Assembly (NCBI GenBank): GCA_031549605.1
Contig: JAVBPM010000003.1
Location: forward strand, 1-32,733
Reading direction: 5' to 3'
DNA: 32,733 bases
Source: WRAI01 sp031549605
GTDB taxonomy: Bacteria; Bacillota; Clostridia; Oscillospirales; UBA929
Under the pieces are notes generated by a model. The model searched no databases, was not told where the DNA came from, and worked only from the letters and a program-made list of their open reading frames with translations. The position numbers and the translations under genes are program-made. The stretch's first letter is position 1. Each line of letters opens with the position of its first letter. This document shows, piece by piece, positions 8,316-15,370 of this stretch.

Positions 8316-8339
8316 AAAACCGCCTTAACAGGCGGTTTT
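8316..8339 (+). terminator. Hairpin terminator, copy 1 of a duplicated hairpin
   Basis: A 9-bp stem AAAACCGCC / GGCGGTTTT with loop TTAACA follows the stop of the PCP_red gene by 13 nt. The same hairpin, including its loop, recurs at 8592-8615. The T tract is short (four Ts, within the stem). Confidence 0.75.
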
Positions 8340-8341
8340 GT

Positions 8342-8375
8342 CAACGTGTCAAAAAACTTGTTTTTTGGCACGTTG
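8342..8375. repeat. Palindrome A: 15-bp stem with CTTG loop
   Basis: Arms 8342-8356 and 8361-8375 pair over 15 positions with a single T-G wobble, around the tetraloop CTTG. The inner six pairs are A-T. It could act as a second terminator for the upstream operon in either direction, but it is longer than needed for that and opens a run of palindromes reaching 8593. Confidence 0.75.
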
Positions 8376-8402
8376 CAGACTGACAAAGACGTGCGCAGGC
8401 AA

Positions 8403-8450
8403 AGAAACGCTGTCCGTCGGCGTACGACGGTACGCTAGGACAGCGTTTCT
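8403..8450. repeat. Palindrome B: 13-bp outer and 6-bp inner stem
   Basis: 8403-8415 (AGAAACGCTGTCC) pairs perfectly with 8438-8450. Inside, GCGTAC (8420-8425) pairs with GTACGC (8430-8435) around loop GACG, leaving an internal loop of 4 and 2 nt. This is a nested stem-loop of 48 nt with no T tract. Confidence 0.8.
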
Positions 8451-8466
8451 GCAGCAAGTAACACCA

Positions 8467-8499
8467 TTGCGGCGCAGCGACCTGGTCGATGCGCCGCAA
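8467..8499. repeat. Palindrome C: 10-bp stem plus 4-bp extension
   Basis: TTGCGGCGCA (8467-8476) pairs perfectly with 8490-8499. After a G-A mismatch the pairing continues for 4 bp (8478-8481 with 8485-8488) around a 3-nt loop. The high GC content makes this the most stable hairpin in the block. No T tract follows. Confidence 0.8.
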
Positions 8500-8591
8500 A
8501 GCATTAACGAGGAATCAGCACAAAGCCTTATGTCGCCGTTTTTCTCGTTTCTGACGCTGGTTTTACGGTGCGCGCTTTTTTGACAGTCTGC

Positions 8592-8616
8592 AAAACCGCC
8601 TTAACAGGCGGTTTTT
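8592..8616 (+). terminator. Hairpin terminator, copy 2 of the duplicated hairpin
   Basis: The stem AAAACCGCC / GGCGGTTTT with loop TTAACA is identical to copy 1 at 8316-8339 and is followed by an extra T. Shared flanks make a ~28-bp direct repeat (8315-8342 versus 8591-8619) with one T of length difference. It closes the palindromic block ahead of the LysM gene. Confidence 0.7.
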
Positions 8617-8692
8617 GTCGTTTTCGGGGTATCCGCACGCCAGAAATCAATACGGCATACAATGGCTGTGAACGCGAAAGGAGCTGCTTGCT

Positions 8693-9439
8693 GTGAACTG
8701 CCAAAATGCCATCACCTACGTCATTGGGCCGGGCGACAACCTCTACCACCTCGCCCAGTACTACAACACCACCGTAGCCGCCATCATGGCGCACAACGCC
8801 GGCATCGACCCCTACAACCTCAAAAATGGCGCAACCATCACCATCTGCGGCGGCAGCGGCGAGCCGCAACGCGGACGTGCTGTGGCGCCAAACGGCATTG
8901 CCCCCGCGCAAGCCGAGCTAAACCGTCAACTGCGCAAGGTGTGGGAACAGCACGTGTTCTGGACGCGCCTGTTAATCATCAGCATTGCCGAGCGGCTCAA
9001 GGATGAGCCTGAAACGCAAGCGCGTCTTCTGCAAAACCCCGCCGACATGGCCAAAATCTTTGGTCGCTACTACTCGCCCGAAGCGACAAAAACCATCGAA
9101 CAGCTGATGACCCAGCATCTGGAAATCGGCGGCAAACTGATTACAGCGCTGCGCGACGGCAAGACCGTCGAGGCAGACGCGCTCGACCGCCTATGGTACG
9201 TCAACGCTGATCAAATGGCCGACGTCTTTGCCGCCATCAACCCCTACTATAACCGCGACGAGGTGCAGCAAATGCTGTACTCCCATCTTGACACGACCAC
9301 AAAAGAGGTTAGCAACCGCCTGTCGGGCAACTATGCCGCCGACATCGCCGATATGGACGCCACCGAAGCCGAAGCGCTGGGGATGGCCGACTACTTCACC
9401 GTCGGCATTGTGCGTCAATTTCCGCAGTCCTTCCGCTGA
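8693..9439 (+). CDS. LysM-domain protein with C-terminal helical domain
   Basis: The 248-residue protein has an N-terminal LysM motif (about residues 8-52, from TYVIGPGDNLYHLAQYYNTT to LKNGATITI), which usually binds peptidoglycan or chitin glycans. A Gly/Arg/Pro-rich linker leads to an all-helical C-terminal domain of ~160 residues (starting near KVWEQHVFWTRLLIISIAE). I recall this helical region from Firmicutes proteins of unknown role, sometimes mislabelled acetylglutamate kinase; it has no kinase motifs. There is no signal peptide, so the LysM may act inside the cell or the spore. The GTG start at 8693 is set by AAAGGAG (8677-8683). It is monocistronic, with its own terminator. Confidence 0.85.
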   Translation: MNCQNAITYVIGPGDNLYHLAQYYNTTVAAIMAHNAGIDPYNLKNGATITICGGSGEPQRGRAVAPNGIAPAQAELNRQLRKVWEQHVFWTRLLIISIAERLKDEPETQARLLQNPADMAKIFGRYYSPEATKTIEQLMTQHLEIGGKLITALRDGKTVEADALDRLWYVNADQMADVFAAINPYYNRDEVQQMLYSHLDTTTKEVSNRLSGNYAADIADMDATEAEALGMADYFTVGIVRQFPQSFR

Positions 9440-9460
9440 CCGACCTCTCGCCACGCACTG

Positions 9461-9487
9461 CGGCTGCCGCCACGGCAGCCGTTTTTT
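9461..9487 (+). terminator. Intrinsic terminator of the LysM gene
   Basis: An 8-bp stem CGGCTGCC / GGCAGCCG with loop GCCAC is followed by six Ts, 21 nt after the stop. Confidence 0.9.
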
Positions 9488-9502
9488 GTAGAAAAATATT
9501 GC

Positions 9503-9531
9503 TTGTCAAACAGTTTGGCATACTGTATAAT
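9503..9531 (+). promoter_or_regulatory. Sigma-A promoter of efp
   Basis: TTGTCA (9503-9508), a 17-nt spacer and a perfect TATAAT (9526-9531) lie 36 nt upstream of the efp start. Confidence 0.85.
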
Positions 9532-9567
9532 GGCCTATCCAAATGCAAGCAGGGAGGAAACAAAACC

Positions 9568-10128
9568 ATGATCAGTGCCGGTGATTTCCGAAACGGTACC
9601 ACCTTTGAAATGGACGGGCAAGTCATGCAAATCATTGACTTTCAGCACGTCAAGCCCGGTAAGGGCGCCGCGTTTGTGCGCGTCAAAATGCGCAACGTCA
9701 TCAACGGCGGCGTAACCGAGCGCACCTTTAACCCCAGCGATAAATTTGAAAACGCCTTTGTCGATCGTCGCGACATGGAATACCTTTACAGCGACGGCGA
9801 TTTGTACTATTTTATGGACAACGAGTCCTACGAGCAGGTGCCCATCAACGGCAGCGTGCTCGACGACAACTTCAAGTTTGTCAAAGAAAACATGCAGTGC
9901 AAGGTCGTGTCCTACAAGGGCAGCGTCTTTGCCGTTGAGCCGCCCATTTTTGTCGATTTGCTGGTCACCGAGACCGAGCCGGCCGTGCGCGGCGATACCG
10001 CTACCAACGTCACCAAGGCTTGCACGCTGGAAACCGGCGCGATCATCAAGGTGCCGCTCTTTATCGCCGAGGGCGAAAAGCTGCGCATCGACACGCGCAC
10101 CGGTGAGTACATGGAGCGCGCGAAATAA
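9568..10128 (+). CDS. efp: Elongation factor P
   Basis: EF-P binds between the ribosomal P and E sites and relieves stalling at consecutive prolines. The 186-residue protein has the standard three-domain length, starting MISAGDFRNGTTFEMDG. The loop carries KPGKG with the tip lysine at residue 32, the residue modified or exposed in different EF-P types. The C-terminal OB domains end in GEKLRIDTRTGEYMERAK. AGGGAGG (9551-9557) sets the start. Its TAA overlaps the next ATG by 1 nt, so it is coupled to the acidic zinc-ribbon gene. I see no EF-P-modifying enzyme nearby. Confidence 0.97.
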   Translation: MISAGDFRNGTTFEMDGQVMQIIDFQHVKPGKGAAFVRVKMRNVINGGVTERTFNPSDKFENAFVDRRDMEYLYSDGDLYYFMDNESYEQVPINGSVLDDNFKFVKENMQCKVVSYKGSVFAVEPPIFVDLLVTETEPAVRGDTATNVTKACTLETGAIIKVPLFIAEGEKLRIDTRTGEYMERAK

Positions 10129-10601
10129 TGGAACTGACTGATAAAATTGCCAACCTAAAGGCGTTGGTTGAAAAGCTGGACAGCCCGGATGAAGCGCTGA
10201 AAGAGCTGCTGACCGGCGTGGTTGACGCGCTGGAAGCGCTTGAAGTCGAGGTCGGCACGATGCGTGACAACCTCGACGACATCAGCGATAACCTCGACGA
10301 CATCAGCGACGAGCTGGAAGAACTTGAAGATGAGCTGGCCGACCTCGACGATTTGCTCGAATGCGACTGCGGCTGCGAAGACGAGGACGAGGAAGACAGC
10401 GACGAGGACGAAGACGGCGACGATGAGGACGAGGAGTATTTTTACGAGGTCTCCTGCCCCAGCTGCGACAACGTCTTTACCCTGTCCGAAGCCGACTTAG
10501 ACAACGGGTTTCTCATTTGTCCCCACTGTCAGGAAAAGCTGACCATTGATGACGATAGCGATTGTGATTGCGGTTGCGATCACGACCACCATCACGAATA
10601 A
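10128..10601 (+). CDS. CD1247-type acidic coiled-coil/zinc-ribbon protein
   Basis: The 157-residue protein resembles the clostridial CD1247 N-terminal-domain family that commonly follows efp. An N-terminal helical segment (residues 1-40) leads to a heptad-like acidic region (DNLDDISDNLDDISDELEEL), then a strongly acidic Asp/Glu tract of ~25 residues. A zinc ribbon with two CxxC knuckles (SCPSC and ICPHC) follows. Two CDCGC motifs flank the ribbon, and the C-terminus is Cys/His-rich (DCDCGCDHDHHHE). The overall pI must be very low. TAATG overlap with efp implies coupled translation. Function is unknown; zinc binding is very likely, and a ribosome- or EF-P-linked role is inferred from position only. 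Confidence 0.82.
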   Translation: MELTDKIANLKALVEKLDSPDEALKELLTGVVDALEALEVEVGTMRDNLDDISDNLDDISDELEELEDELADLDDLLECDCGCEDEDEEDSDEDEDGDDEDEEYFYEVSCPSCDNVFTLSEADLDNGFLICPHCQEKLTIDDDSDCDCGCDHDHHHE

Positions 10602-10606
10602 GCGGC

Positions 10607-10629
10607 GGGGCGGGTGACACACCCGCCCC
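10607..10629 (+). other. Strong GC hairpin without T tract
   Basis: A 9-bp stem GGGGCGGGT / ACCCGCCCC with loop GACAC lies between the acidic-protein gene and nadA. No U run follows, so it is not a standard terminator. It may protect the upstream mRNA end or attenuate read-through into nadA. No separate nadA promoter is evident in the 60-nt gap. Confidence 0.6.
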
Positions 10630-10661
10630 CCATTACCATTACAGCCAAAGGAGCTGCCCTT

Positions 10662-11585
10662 ATGACCGACCTGCAAAAAGAAATACTGCGGCTCAAAGAG
10701 GCCAAAAACGCCATGGTGCTGGCCCACTTCTATCAAGACTTAGAGCTTCAACAGGTCGCCGATTTTGTCGGCGACTCCTTTGAAATGGCCAAACGAGCCG
10801 CCGCTGCCGACGCGCAGCTGCTCATCATCTGCGGCGTTAAATTTATGGCCGAAAGCGCCAAGCTGCTCAGCCCCAACAAGAAAGTACTGCTGCCGCGCCA
10901 GGACGCCGGCTGCATTATGGCCGACATGATTGAGCCGCACCACGTGCGCGAACTGCGCGCCGCGCATCCCGACGCCGCCGTCATGTGCTATGTCAATTCG
11001 TCGGCCGCTGTCAAGGCCGAGTGCGACGTCTGCTGCACCTCGTCATCGGCGCTCACCATCGCGCGCGCGCTCGACGCACAGAAAATTATCTTTGTTCCCG
11101 ACAAAAACCTCGGCGCCTATGTCGCGTCTCAGGTGCCGGAGAAAGAATTTGTCTTCTTCGACGGCTACTGCCCCATTCACCATCACATCACGCTTGAGAC
11201 GGTGGAAAAGGTGCGCGCCAAACTGCCCGACGCGCTGCTGCTGGTGCACCCCGAGTGCCGTCCCGACGTCGTCAGCGCCGCCGACTTTGTCGGCAGCACC
11301 TCGCAACTCATCAACCGCGTGCTGCAAGGCGATGAGCTGACCTATGTTATCGGCACTGAGACGACAGTCGTCGAACTGCTGAGAAACAACGCGCCGGGCA
11401 AAATCATCTACGCGCTGTCGCCCACCATGGTGTGTACCAACATGCGTAAAACCAGCGTCGAAGACCTGCACTACGCGCTGGACAAAGAGGTCTACGAGGT
11501 GTCGCTACCCGACAGCGAGGCCGCCGGTGCGCAGCGCGCGCTGCAAGCGATGCTGACCCTTGGCGCAGCACCATCGACGAGGTAG
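10662..11585 (+). CDS. nadA: Quinolinate synthase A
   Basis: NadA condenses iminoaspartate with dihydroxyacetone phosphate to quinolinate, using a [4Fe-4S] cluster. The 307-residue length is normal for the family. The three expected cluster ligands are visible: Cys84 in DAGCIMAD, Cys170 in GYCPIH and Cys258 in VCTNMRKTS. Other signatures are AHFYQDLELQ, VNSSAAVKAECD, HPECRPDV and VGSTSQLI. AAAGGAG (10647-10653) sets the ATG at 10662. It heads nadA-nadB-nadC and ends 4 nt before the nadB start. I found no NadR/NiaR-type operator in the leader. The enzyme is oxygen-sensitive in general, consistent with an anaerobe. Confidence 0.97.
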   Translation: MTDLQKEILRLKEAKNAMVLAHFYQDLELQQVADFVGDSFEMAKRAAAADAQLLIICGVKFMAESAKLLSPNKKVLLPRQDAGCIMADMIEPHHVRELRAAHPDAAVMCYVNSSAAVKAECDVCCTSSSALTIARALDAQKIIFVPDKNLGAYVASQVPEKEFVFFDGYCPIHHHITLETVEKVRAKLPDALLLVHPECRPDVVSAADFVGSTSQLINRVLQGDELTYVIGTETTVVELLRNNAPGKIIYALSPTMVCTNMRKTSVEDLHYALDKEVYEVSLPDSEAAGAQRALQAMLTLGAAPSTR

Positions 11586-11589
11586 GGCT

Positions 11590-13134
11590 GTGCGACGTTA
11601 TCTGACAAGCGCCGACACCATCGTCAACCCGCCCGGCGGCGTCGTGAAAACCGACGTGCTCATCGCCGGTGGCGGTCTGGCCGGTCTGTACACCGCCTTG
11701 CAGCTTGACCCGGCACTCGACTGTCTGGTGCTGACCAAGGAGGGCATTGAAACCAGCAACTCGTGGCTGGCACAAGGCGGCATTGCCGCTGTCATCGACA
11801 CCGAACACGACGATCCGGCGCTGCACATCGAGGATACACTGACCGCCGGTGCCGGGTTCAACGACCCGGAGGCCGTTGACGTGCTGGTCAAGGAAGGTCC
11901 CTCCGACATCGCCACGCTGCAGGCTATGCACGTGCCGTTTGACATTGACGAGGACGGCGATTTGTCCATCACTCGCGAGGGCGGCCACACCCGCGACCGC
12001 ATCGTACACGCCGGTGGCGACGCCACAGGTCGCGAGACGGTCAAGGTGCTGGCGTCCATTGTGCAGTCCTGCCCCAACATCGACTTTTTTCCGCGCTCGT
12101 TTCTCGTCGATATTCTCACCGACGAGCAGGGCGCGGTGTGCGGCGCGCTGGTGTTCAACGGCGCCTTTATCCGCGTCGAAACGCCGGTTGTCGTGCTCTG
12201 CACCGGCGGCTGCGGCCAAATCTACTTCAACACCACCAATCCCACCGTGGCAACCGCCGACGGGCTGGCCGCCGCGTTGCGTGCCGGTGCGTCGGCAACC
12301 GGTATGGAGTTTGTGCAGTTTCATCCCACGGCGCTGTACACGCCCCAGCACACCGGCCCACGCTTTCTCATCTCCGAGGCGGTGCGCGGCGAAGGCGGAC
12401 TGCTCTACGACACCGACGGTCGACGCTTTATGCCGGCGCTTCACCCGCTGGCCGAGCTGGCGCCGCGCGACATCGTGGCGCGTGCCATCTGGCAGGCCAT
12501 GCTCGACACCGGAACGCCCCACGTCAACCTCGACATCACGGCGTGTGACCGCGCCTTTTTGGCTCGACGCTTCCCCACCATCACCGCCCACTGCGACAAG
12601 CTGGGACTCGACATCAGCCAATCACCAATCCCTGTCGCGCCGGTGCAGCATTACATGGTCGGCGGTCTGAAAACCGACCTCTTTGCCCGCACCGAGGTGC
12701 CGGGACTCTACGCCTGCGGCGAGGTGTCCAGCACCGGCGTACACGGCGCCAACCGGCTGGCCTCCAACTCAATGCTGGAGTGCCTTGTCTTTGGCCGCCG
12801 CGCCGCGCAGCACATCAGCGGGCAACCGCACCAACGGCGTCCCGTACAACGGAACGCCACCGCAACCGACATCGACGCGCCGTTGCCCGACGCCGCCGCC
12901 ATGGCCGACGCCATCCGCACCATCATGGAGCGCGACGCCGGTATTGTCCGCTGCCGCGACGGCTTGCAGCGCGGCCTGTCCGACATGTCGCAGCTGCTCA
13001 ACCGGCTCGACGCACTGGCGCTGCCCGACCGACCCGCCTGGGAATGCTACAACATGGCCGTCGCCGCCCAGCAGGTGCTACAGGCGGCGCTCGACCGCAA
13101 AGACAGCATCGGCGGTCACTACCGTATTGACTGA
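11590..13134 (+). CDS. nadB: L-aspartate oxidase
   Basis: This FAD enzyme oxidises aspartate to iminoaspartate, the substrate of NadA; in anaerobes fumarate can serve as electron acceptor. The 514-residue protein has the dinucleotide-binding GGGLAGLYTA near residue 24, SNSWLAQGGIAAV, the catalytic-region HTRDRIVHAGG, EFVQFHPTALY, and C-terminal GEVSSTGVHGANRLASNS. GTG at 11590 is preferred, with GAGG 7 nt upstream, because the resulting RRYLTSADT opening resembles clostridial NadB N-termini. An in-frame GTG at 11644 is possible. It lies between nadA and nadC in one operon. Confidence 0.97.
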   Translation: MRRYLTSADTIVNPPGGVVKTDVLIAGGGLAGLYTALQLDPALDCLVLTKEGIETSNSWLAQGGIAAVIDTEHDDPALHIEDTLTAGAGFNDPEAVDVLVKEGPSDIATLQAMHVPFDIDEDGDLSITREGGHTRDRIVHAGGDATGRETVKVLASIVQSCPNIDFFPRSFLVDILTDEQGAVCGALVFNGAFIRVETPVVVLCTGGCGQIYFNTTNPTVATADGLAAALRAGASATGMEFVQFHPTALYTPQHTGPRFLISEAVRGEGGLLYDTDGRRFMPALHPLAELAPRDIVARAIWQAMLDTGTPHVNLDITACDRAFLARRFPTITAHCDKLGLDISQSPIPVAPVQHYMVGGLKTDLFARTEVPGLYACGEVSSTGVHGANRLASNSMLECLVFGRRAAQHISGQPHQRRPVQRNATATDIDAPLPDAAAMADAIRTIMERDAGIVRCRDGLQRGLSDMSQLLNRLDALALPDRPAWECYNMAVAAQQVLQAALDRKDSIGGHYRID

Positions 13135-13158
13135 CACACCGCGACAGGAGGTTTATCT

Positions 13159-14004
13159 ATGGACAACTTTGTCATTGACCCCATTTTGCTTAACGCGCTG
13201 CACGAGGACATCGGCGGCGGCGACATCACCACCGACAGCTGCGTACCGGCCAACCAAACCATCAGCGGCCGCTTTATCGCCAAGGCCGACGGCGTGCTGT
13301 GCGGCCTAAGCGTTGCCGCACGTGTCTTTGCGCTGCTGGACGACAGCCTTGTATTCTCCGCCGCGAAACAGGACGGCGACACGGTACAAACCGGCGAGCT
13401 AATTGCCACCGTGAGCGGCAACGCGCGCGCCATTCTCAAGGGCGAGCGCACAGCGCTCAACCTGCTGCAGCACATGTCGGGCATTGCCAGCATGGCGGCT
13501 GAGGCCGCCGCAAAGGTGCCGCACAGCTGCCGCGTTGTTGACACGCGAAAGACTACGCCCGGCCTGCGCGTGCTGGACAAATACGCCGTGCGCGTCGGCG
13601 GCGGCCACAACCACCGCTTCAATCTGGCCGACGGCGTACTCATTAAGGACAACCACATCGCCGCCGCCGGTGGCATTGCGCGCGCCGTCGCGCAGGCGCG
13701 CGCCAACGTGCCGCACACGACCAAAATCGAGGTCGAGACCTCAACGCTCGATGAGGTTAAGCAGGCGCTGGCCGCTAAGTCCGACATTATCATGCTCGAC
13801 AACATGACCAACGAGCAGATGCGCGAGGCCGTCCGGCTGATTGACGGACAGGCGCTGACCGAGGCGTCGGGCAACATGGGCGATAAAGATTTGACACTCG
13901 TAGCCGCCACCGGCGTTGACATCATCAGCGTCGGCGCGCTGACCCACAGCGTGCGCGCGCTGGATATTTCGCTGAAACTGGAGATGGATACGTGCTCGGT
14001 ATAG
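13159..14004 (+). CDS. nadC: Nicotinate-nucleotide pyrophosphorylase (carboxylating)
   Basis: NadC converts quinolinate and PRPP to nicotinate mononucleotide and CO2, completing the NadABC route. The 281-residue length is normal. Signatures are LHEDIGGGDITTD at the N-terminus, the quinolinate-binding DTRKTTPGLR near residue 131, KYAVRVGGGHNHRFNLADGVLIKDNHI, and the barrel segments IEVETSTLDE and DIIMLDNM. AGGAGG (13146-13151) precedes the ATG. Its last 13 bp overlap the start of the MATE gene. Confidence 0.97.
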   Translation: MDNFVIDPILLNALHEDIGGGDITTDSCVPANQTISGRFIAKADGVLCGLSVAARVFALLDDSLVFSAAKQDGDTVQTGELIATVSGNARAILKGERTALNLLQHMSGIASMAAEAAAKVPHSCRVVDTRKTTPGLRVLDKYAVRVGGGHNHRFNLADGVLIKDNHIAAAGGIARAVAQARANVPHTTKIEVETSTLDEVKQALAAKSDIIMLDNMTNEQMREAVRLIDGQALTEASGNMGDKDLTLVAATGVDIISVGALTHSVRALDISLKLEMDTCSV

Positions 14005-15359
14005 ATCTTACAGAAGGGCACGTCGGCCGCCGAATGCTGCGGTTTTCGCTGCCTTTTCTCTTTTCCATGGTGTTGCAGTCGCTCTATGGTCTGGTCGACA
14101 TGATTGTCGTCGGCCAGTACTGCAAAACCGACGTCACCGGCGGCGTGGTGGCCGCCATGCAAATCACACTATTGGTCACCAACATGATTGGCGGCTTTGT
14201 GCAGGGCGGCAGCGTACTCATTAGCCAGTACCGCGGCGCCAAGCGCGACAAGGACGAGGAGCAGTGCATCGGCACGCTGTTTAGCTTCTTTACGCTGGCC
14301 GGCCTGGCGCTGACCGGCATCATGCTGCTGCTCACCGGCCCGCTGGTCGATTTGGTGGTGCAGAATTTCGCCTCGCGCGCGCCGGCCACCCATTACCTCT
14401 ACGTCACGCTGGGCGGCACGGTCTTTATCGTCGGCTACAACACCGTCAGCGCGGTGCTTCGTGGGCTGGGCGACTCGGTGCGCCCGCTGATTTTTGTCGC
14501 CATCGCCACGGTCGTCAATATCGTGCTGGACATTGTGTTTATCGCCGGTTTCGGCTGGGGCGCGGCCGGTGCCGCATGGGCAACCGTCATCGCGCAGGCG
14601 CTGTCGCTGCTGTTTGCCATTCTATCGCTGCGTAAGATGTCCTTCCCCTTCCAGTTTCGGCGCAACGAGTTCAAAATTGCACGCGACAAGCTGAAAACCA
14701 TGCTCAAAATCGGCCTGCCCTCCAGCCTGCAAAACACGCTGGTCGGTCTGTCGTTTACCGCGCTGATGATCATCATCAACCACATGGACAAAAGCTCGGC
14801 GCTCAACGGCGCGATCGTCGGCTTCGGCGGCCGCATCAACAACTTTGCCATTCTGCCCAATCTGGCCATCGGCATCAGCGTCAGCGCCATGGTGGGCCAG
14901 AACATCGGCGCCGGTCGCATCGACCGCGCCAAGCAGACCATGGCCGTCGGCATCAAGCTCTGCCTCGGTATGGCGGCGGTCATCGTGCTGGTGGTCAACC
15001 TGTTTCCCGAGCCGATACTGCGCGCCTTCAGCTCCGACCCCGACGTCGTGCGCGGCGTGCCCTACCTGCGCATCACCACCATCGACTATATCCTGACCAG
15101 CTTTATTTTCTGCTTGAACGGCTTATTCATCGGCGCGGGGCATACTACCTTTGCGCTGGTGGGTGCGCTGTGTGGCTCGTGGCTGTTCCGCGTGCCGCTC
15201 GCCTACTTCTGCGCGCAGTGGTTTGGCCTCAGCGGCATTGCCATGGGCATGGTGGGCGCCGGTGCCGGTCAGCTGCTCATCTGCCTGCTGTTCTACAAAT
15301 CCAATCGCTGGCAAAAGCGAGTCATTCGCGACATTGAGCCGGTCGGCGAACCGGCCTAA
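13992..15359 (+). CDS. MATE-family efflux transporter
   Basis: The 455-residue integral membrane protein is predicted to have about 12 transmembrane helices and to export small cationic or drug-like molecules using a Na+ or H+ gradient. The opening LTEGHVGRRMLRFSLPFL then SLYGLVDMIVVGQY is typical of MATE (DinF/NorM) proteins, and two homologous halves are evident (second near GLPSSLQNTLVG). GTG 13992 has GGAG 8 nt upstream and overlaps nadC by 13 bp, so translation is coupled. The substrate cannot be read from sequence. The overlap with nadC hints at a shared regulatory need but may be fortuitous. Confidence 0.93.
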   Translation: MLGIDLTEGHVGRRMLRFSLPFLFSMVLQSLYGLVDMIVVGQYCKTDVTGGVVAAMQITLLVTNMIGGFVQGGSVLISQYRGAKRDKDEEQCIGTLFSFFTLAGLALTGIMLLLTGPLVDLVVQNFASRAPATHYLYVTLGGTVFIVGYNTVSAVLRGLGDSVRPLIFVAIATVVNIVLDIVFIAGFGWGAAGAAWATVIAQALSLLFAILSLRKMSFPFQFRRNEFKIARDKLKTMLKIGLPSSLQNTLVGLSFTALMIIINHMDKSSALNGAIVGFGGRINNFAILPNLAIGISVSAMVGQNIGAGRIDRAKQTMAVGIKLCLGMAAVIVLVVNLFPEPILRAFSSDPDVVRGVPYLRITTIDYILTSFIFCLNGLFIGAGHTTFALVGALCGSWLFRVPLAYFCAQWFGLSGIAMGMVGAGAGQLLICLLFYKSNRWQKRVIRDIEPVGEPA

Positions 15360-15370
15360 CGGAGGAGTCT

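Larger units (their letters stand above)
8373..8593. repeat. Palindrome-rich block bounded by a 13-bp inverted repeat
   Basis: The sequence at 8373-8385 (TTGCAGACTGACA) is inverted at 8581-8593 with one mismatch (12/13). Inside lie two nested palindromes at 8403-8450 and 8467-8499. The layout (terminal inverted repeats, internal hairpins, no credible gene, intergenic site between terminators) suits a small non-autonomous repeat element or a structured RNA. The only open frame across it (8338-8583, 81 codons) has no Shine-Dalgarno and runs through the palindromes, so it is not called. Confidence 0.6.

Noticed and set aside
8338..8583. 81-codon open frame across the palindromic block
   Set aside because: It has no Shine-Dalgarno, runs through three perfect palindromes and starts inside a terminator hairpin; no recognisable domain.
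11404..12621. 405-codon minus-strand open frame opposite nadA/nadB
   Set aside because: Antisense shadow of nadB caused by high GC3; no ribosome-binding site or family signature.
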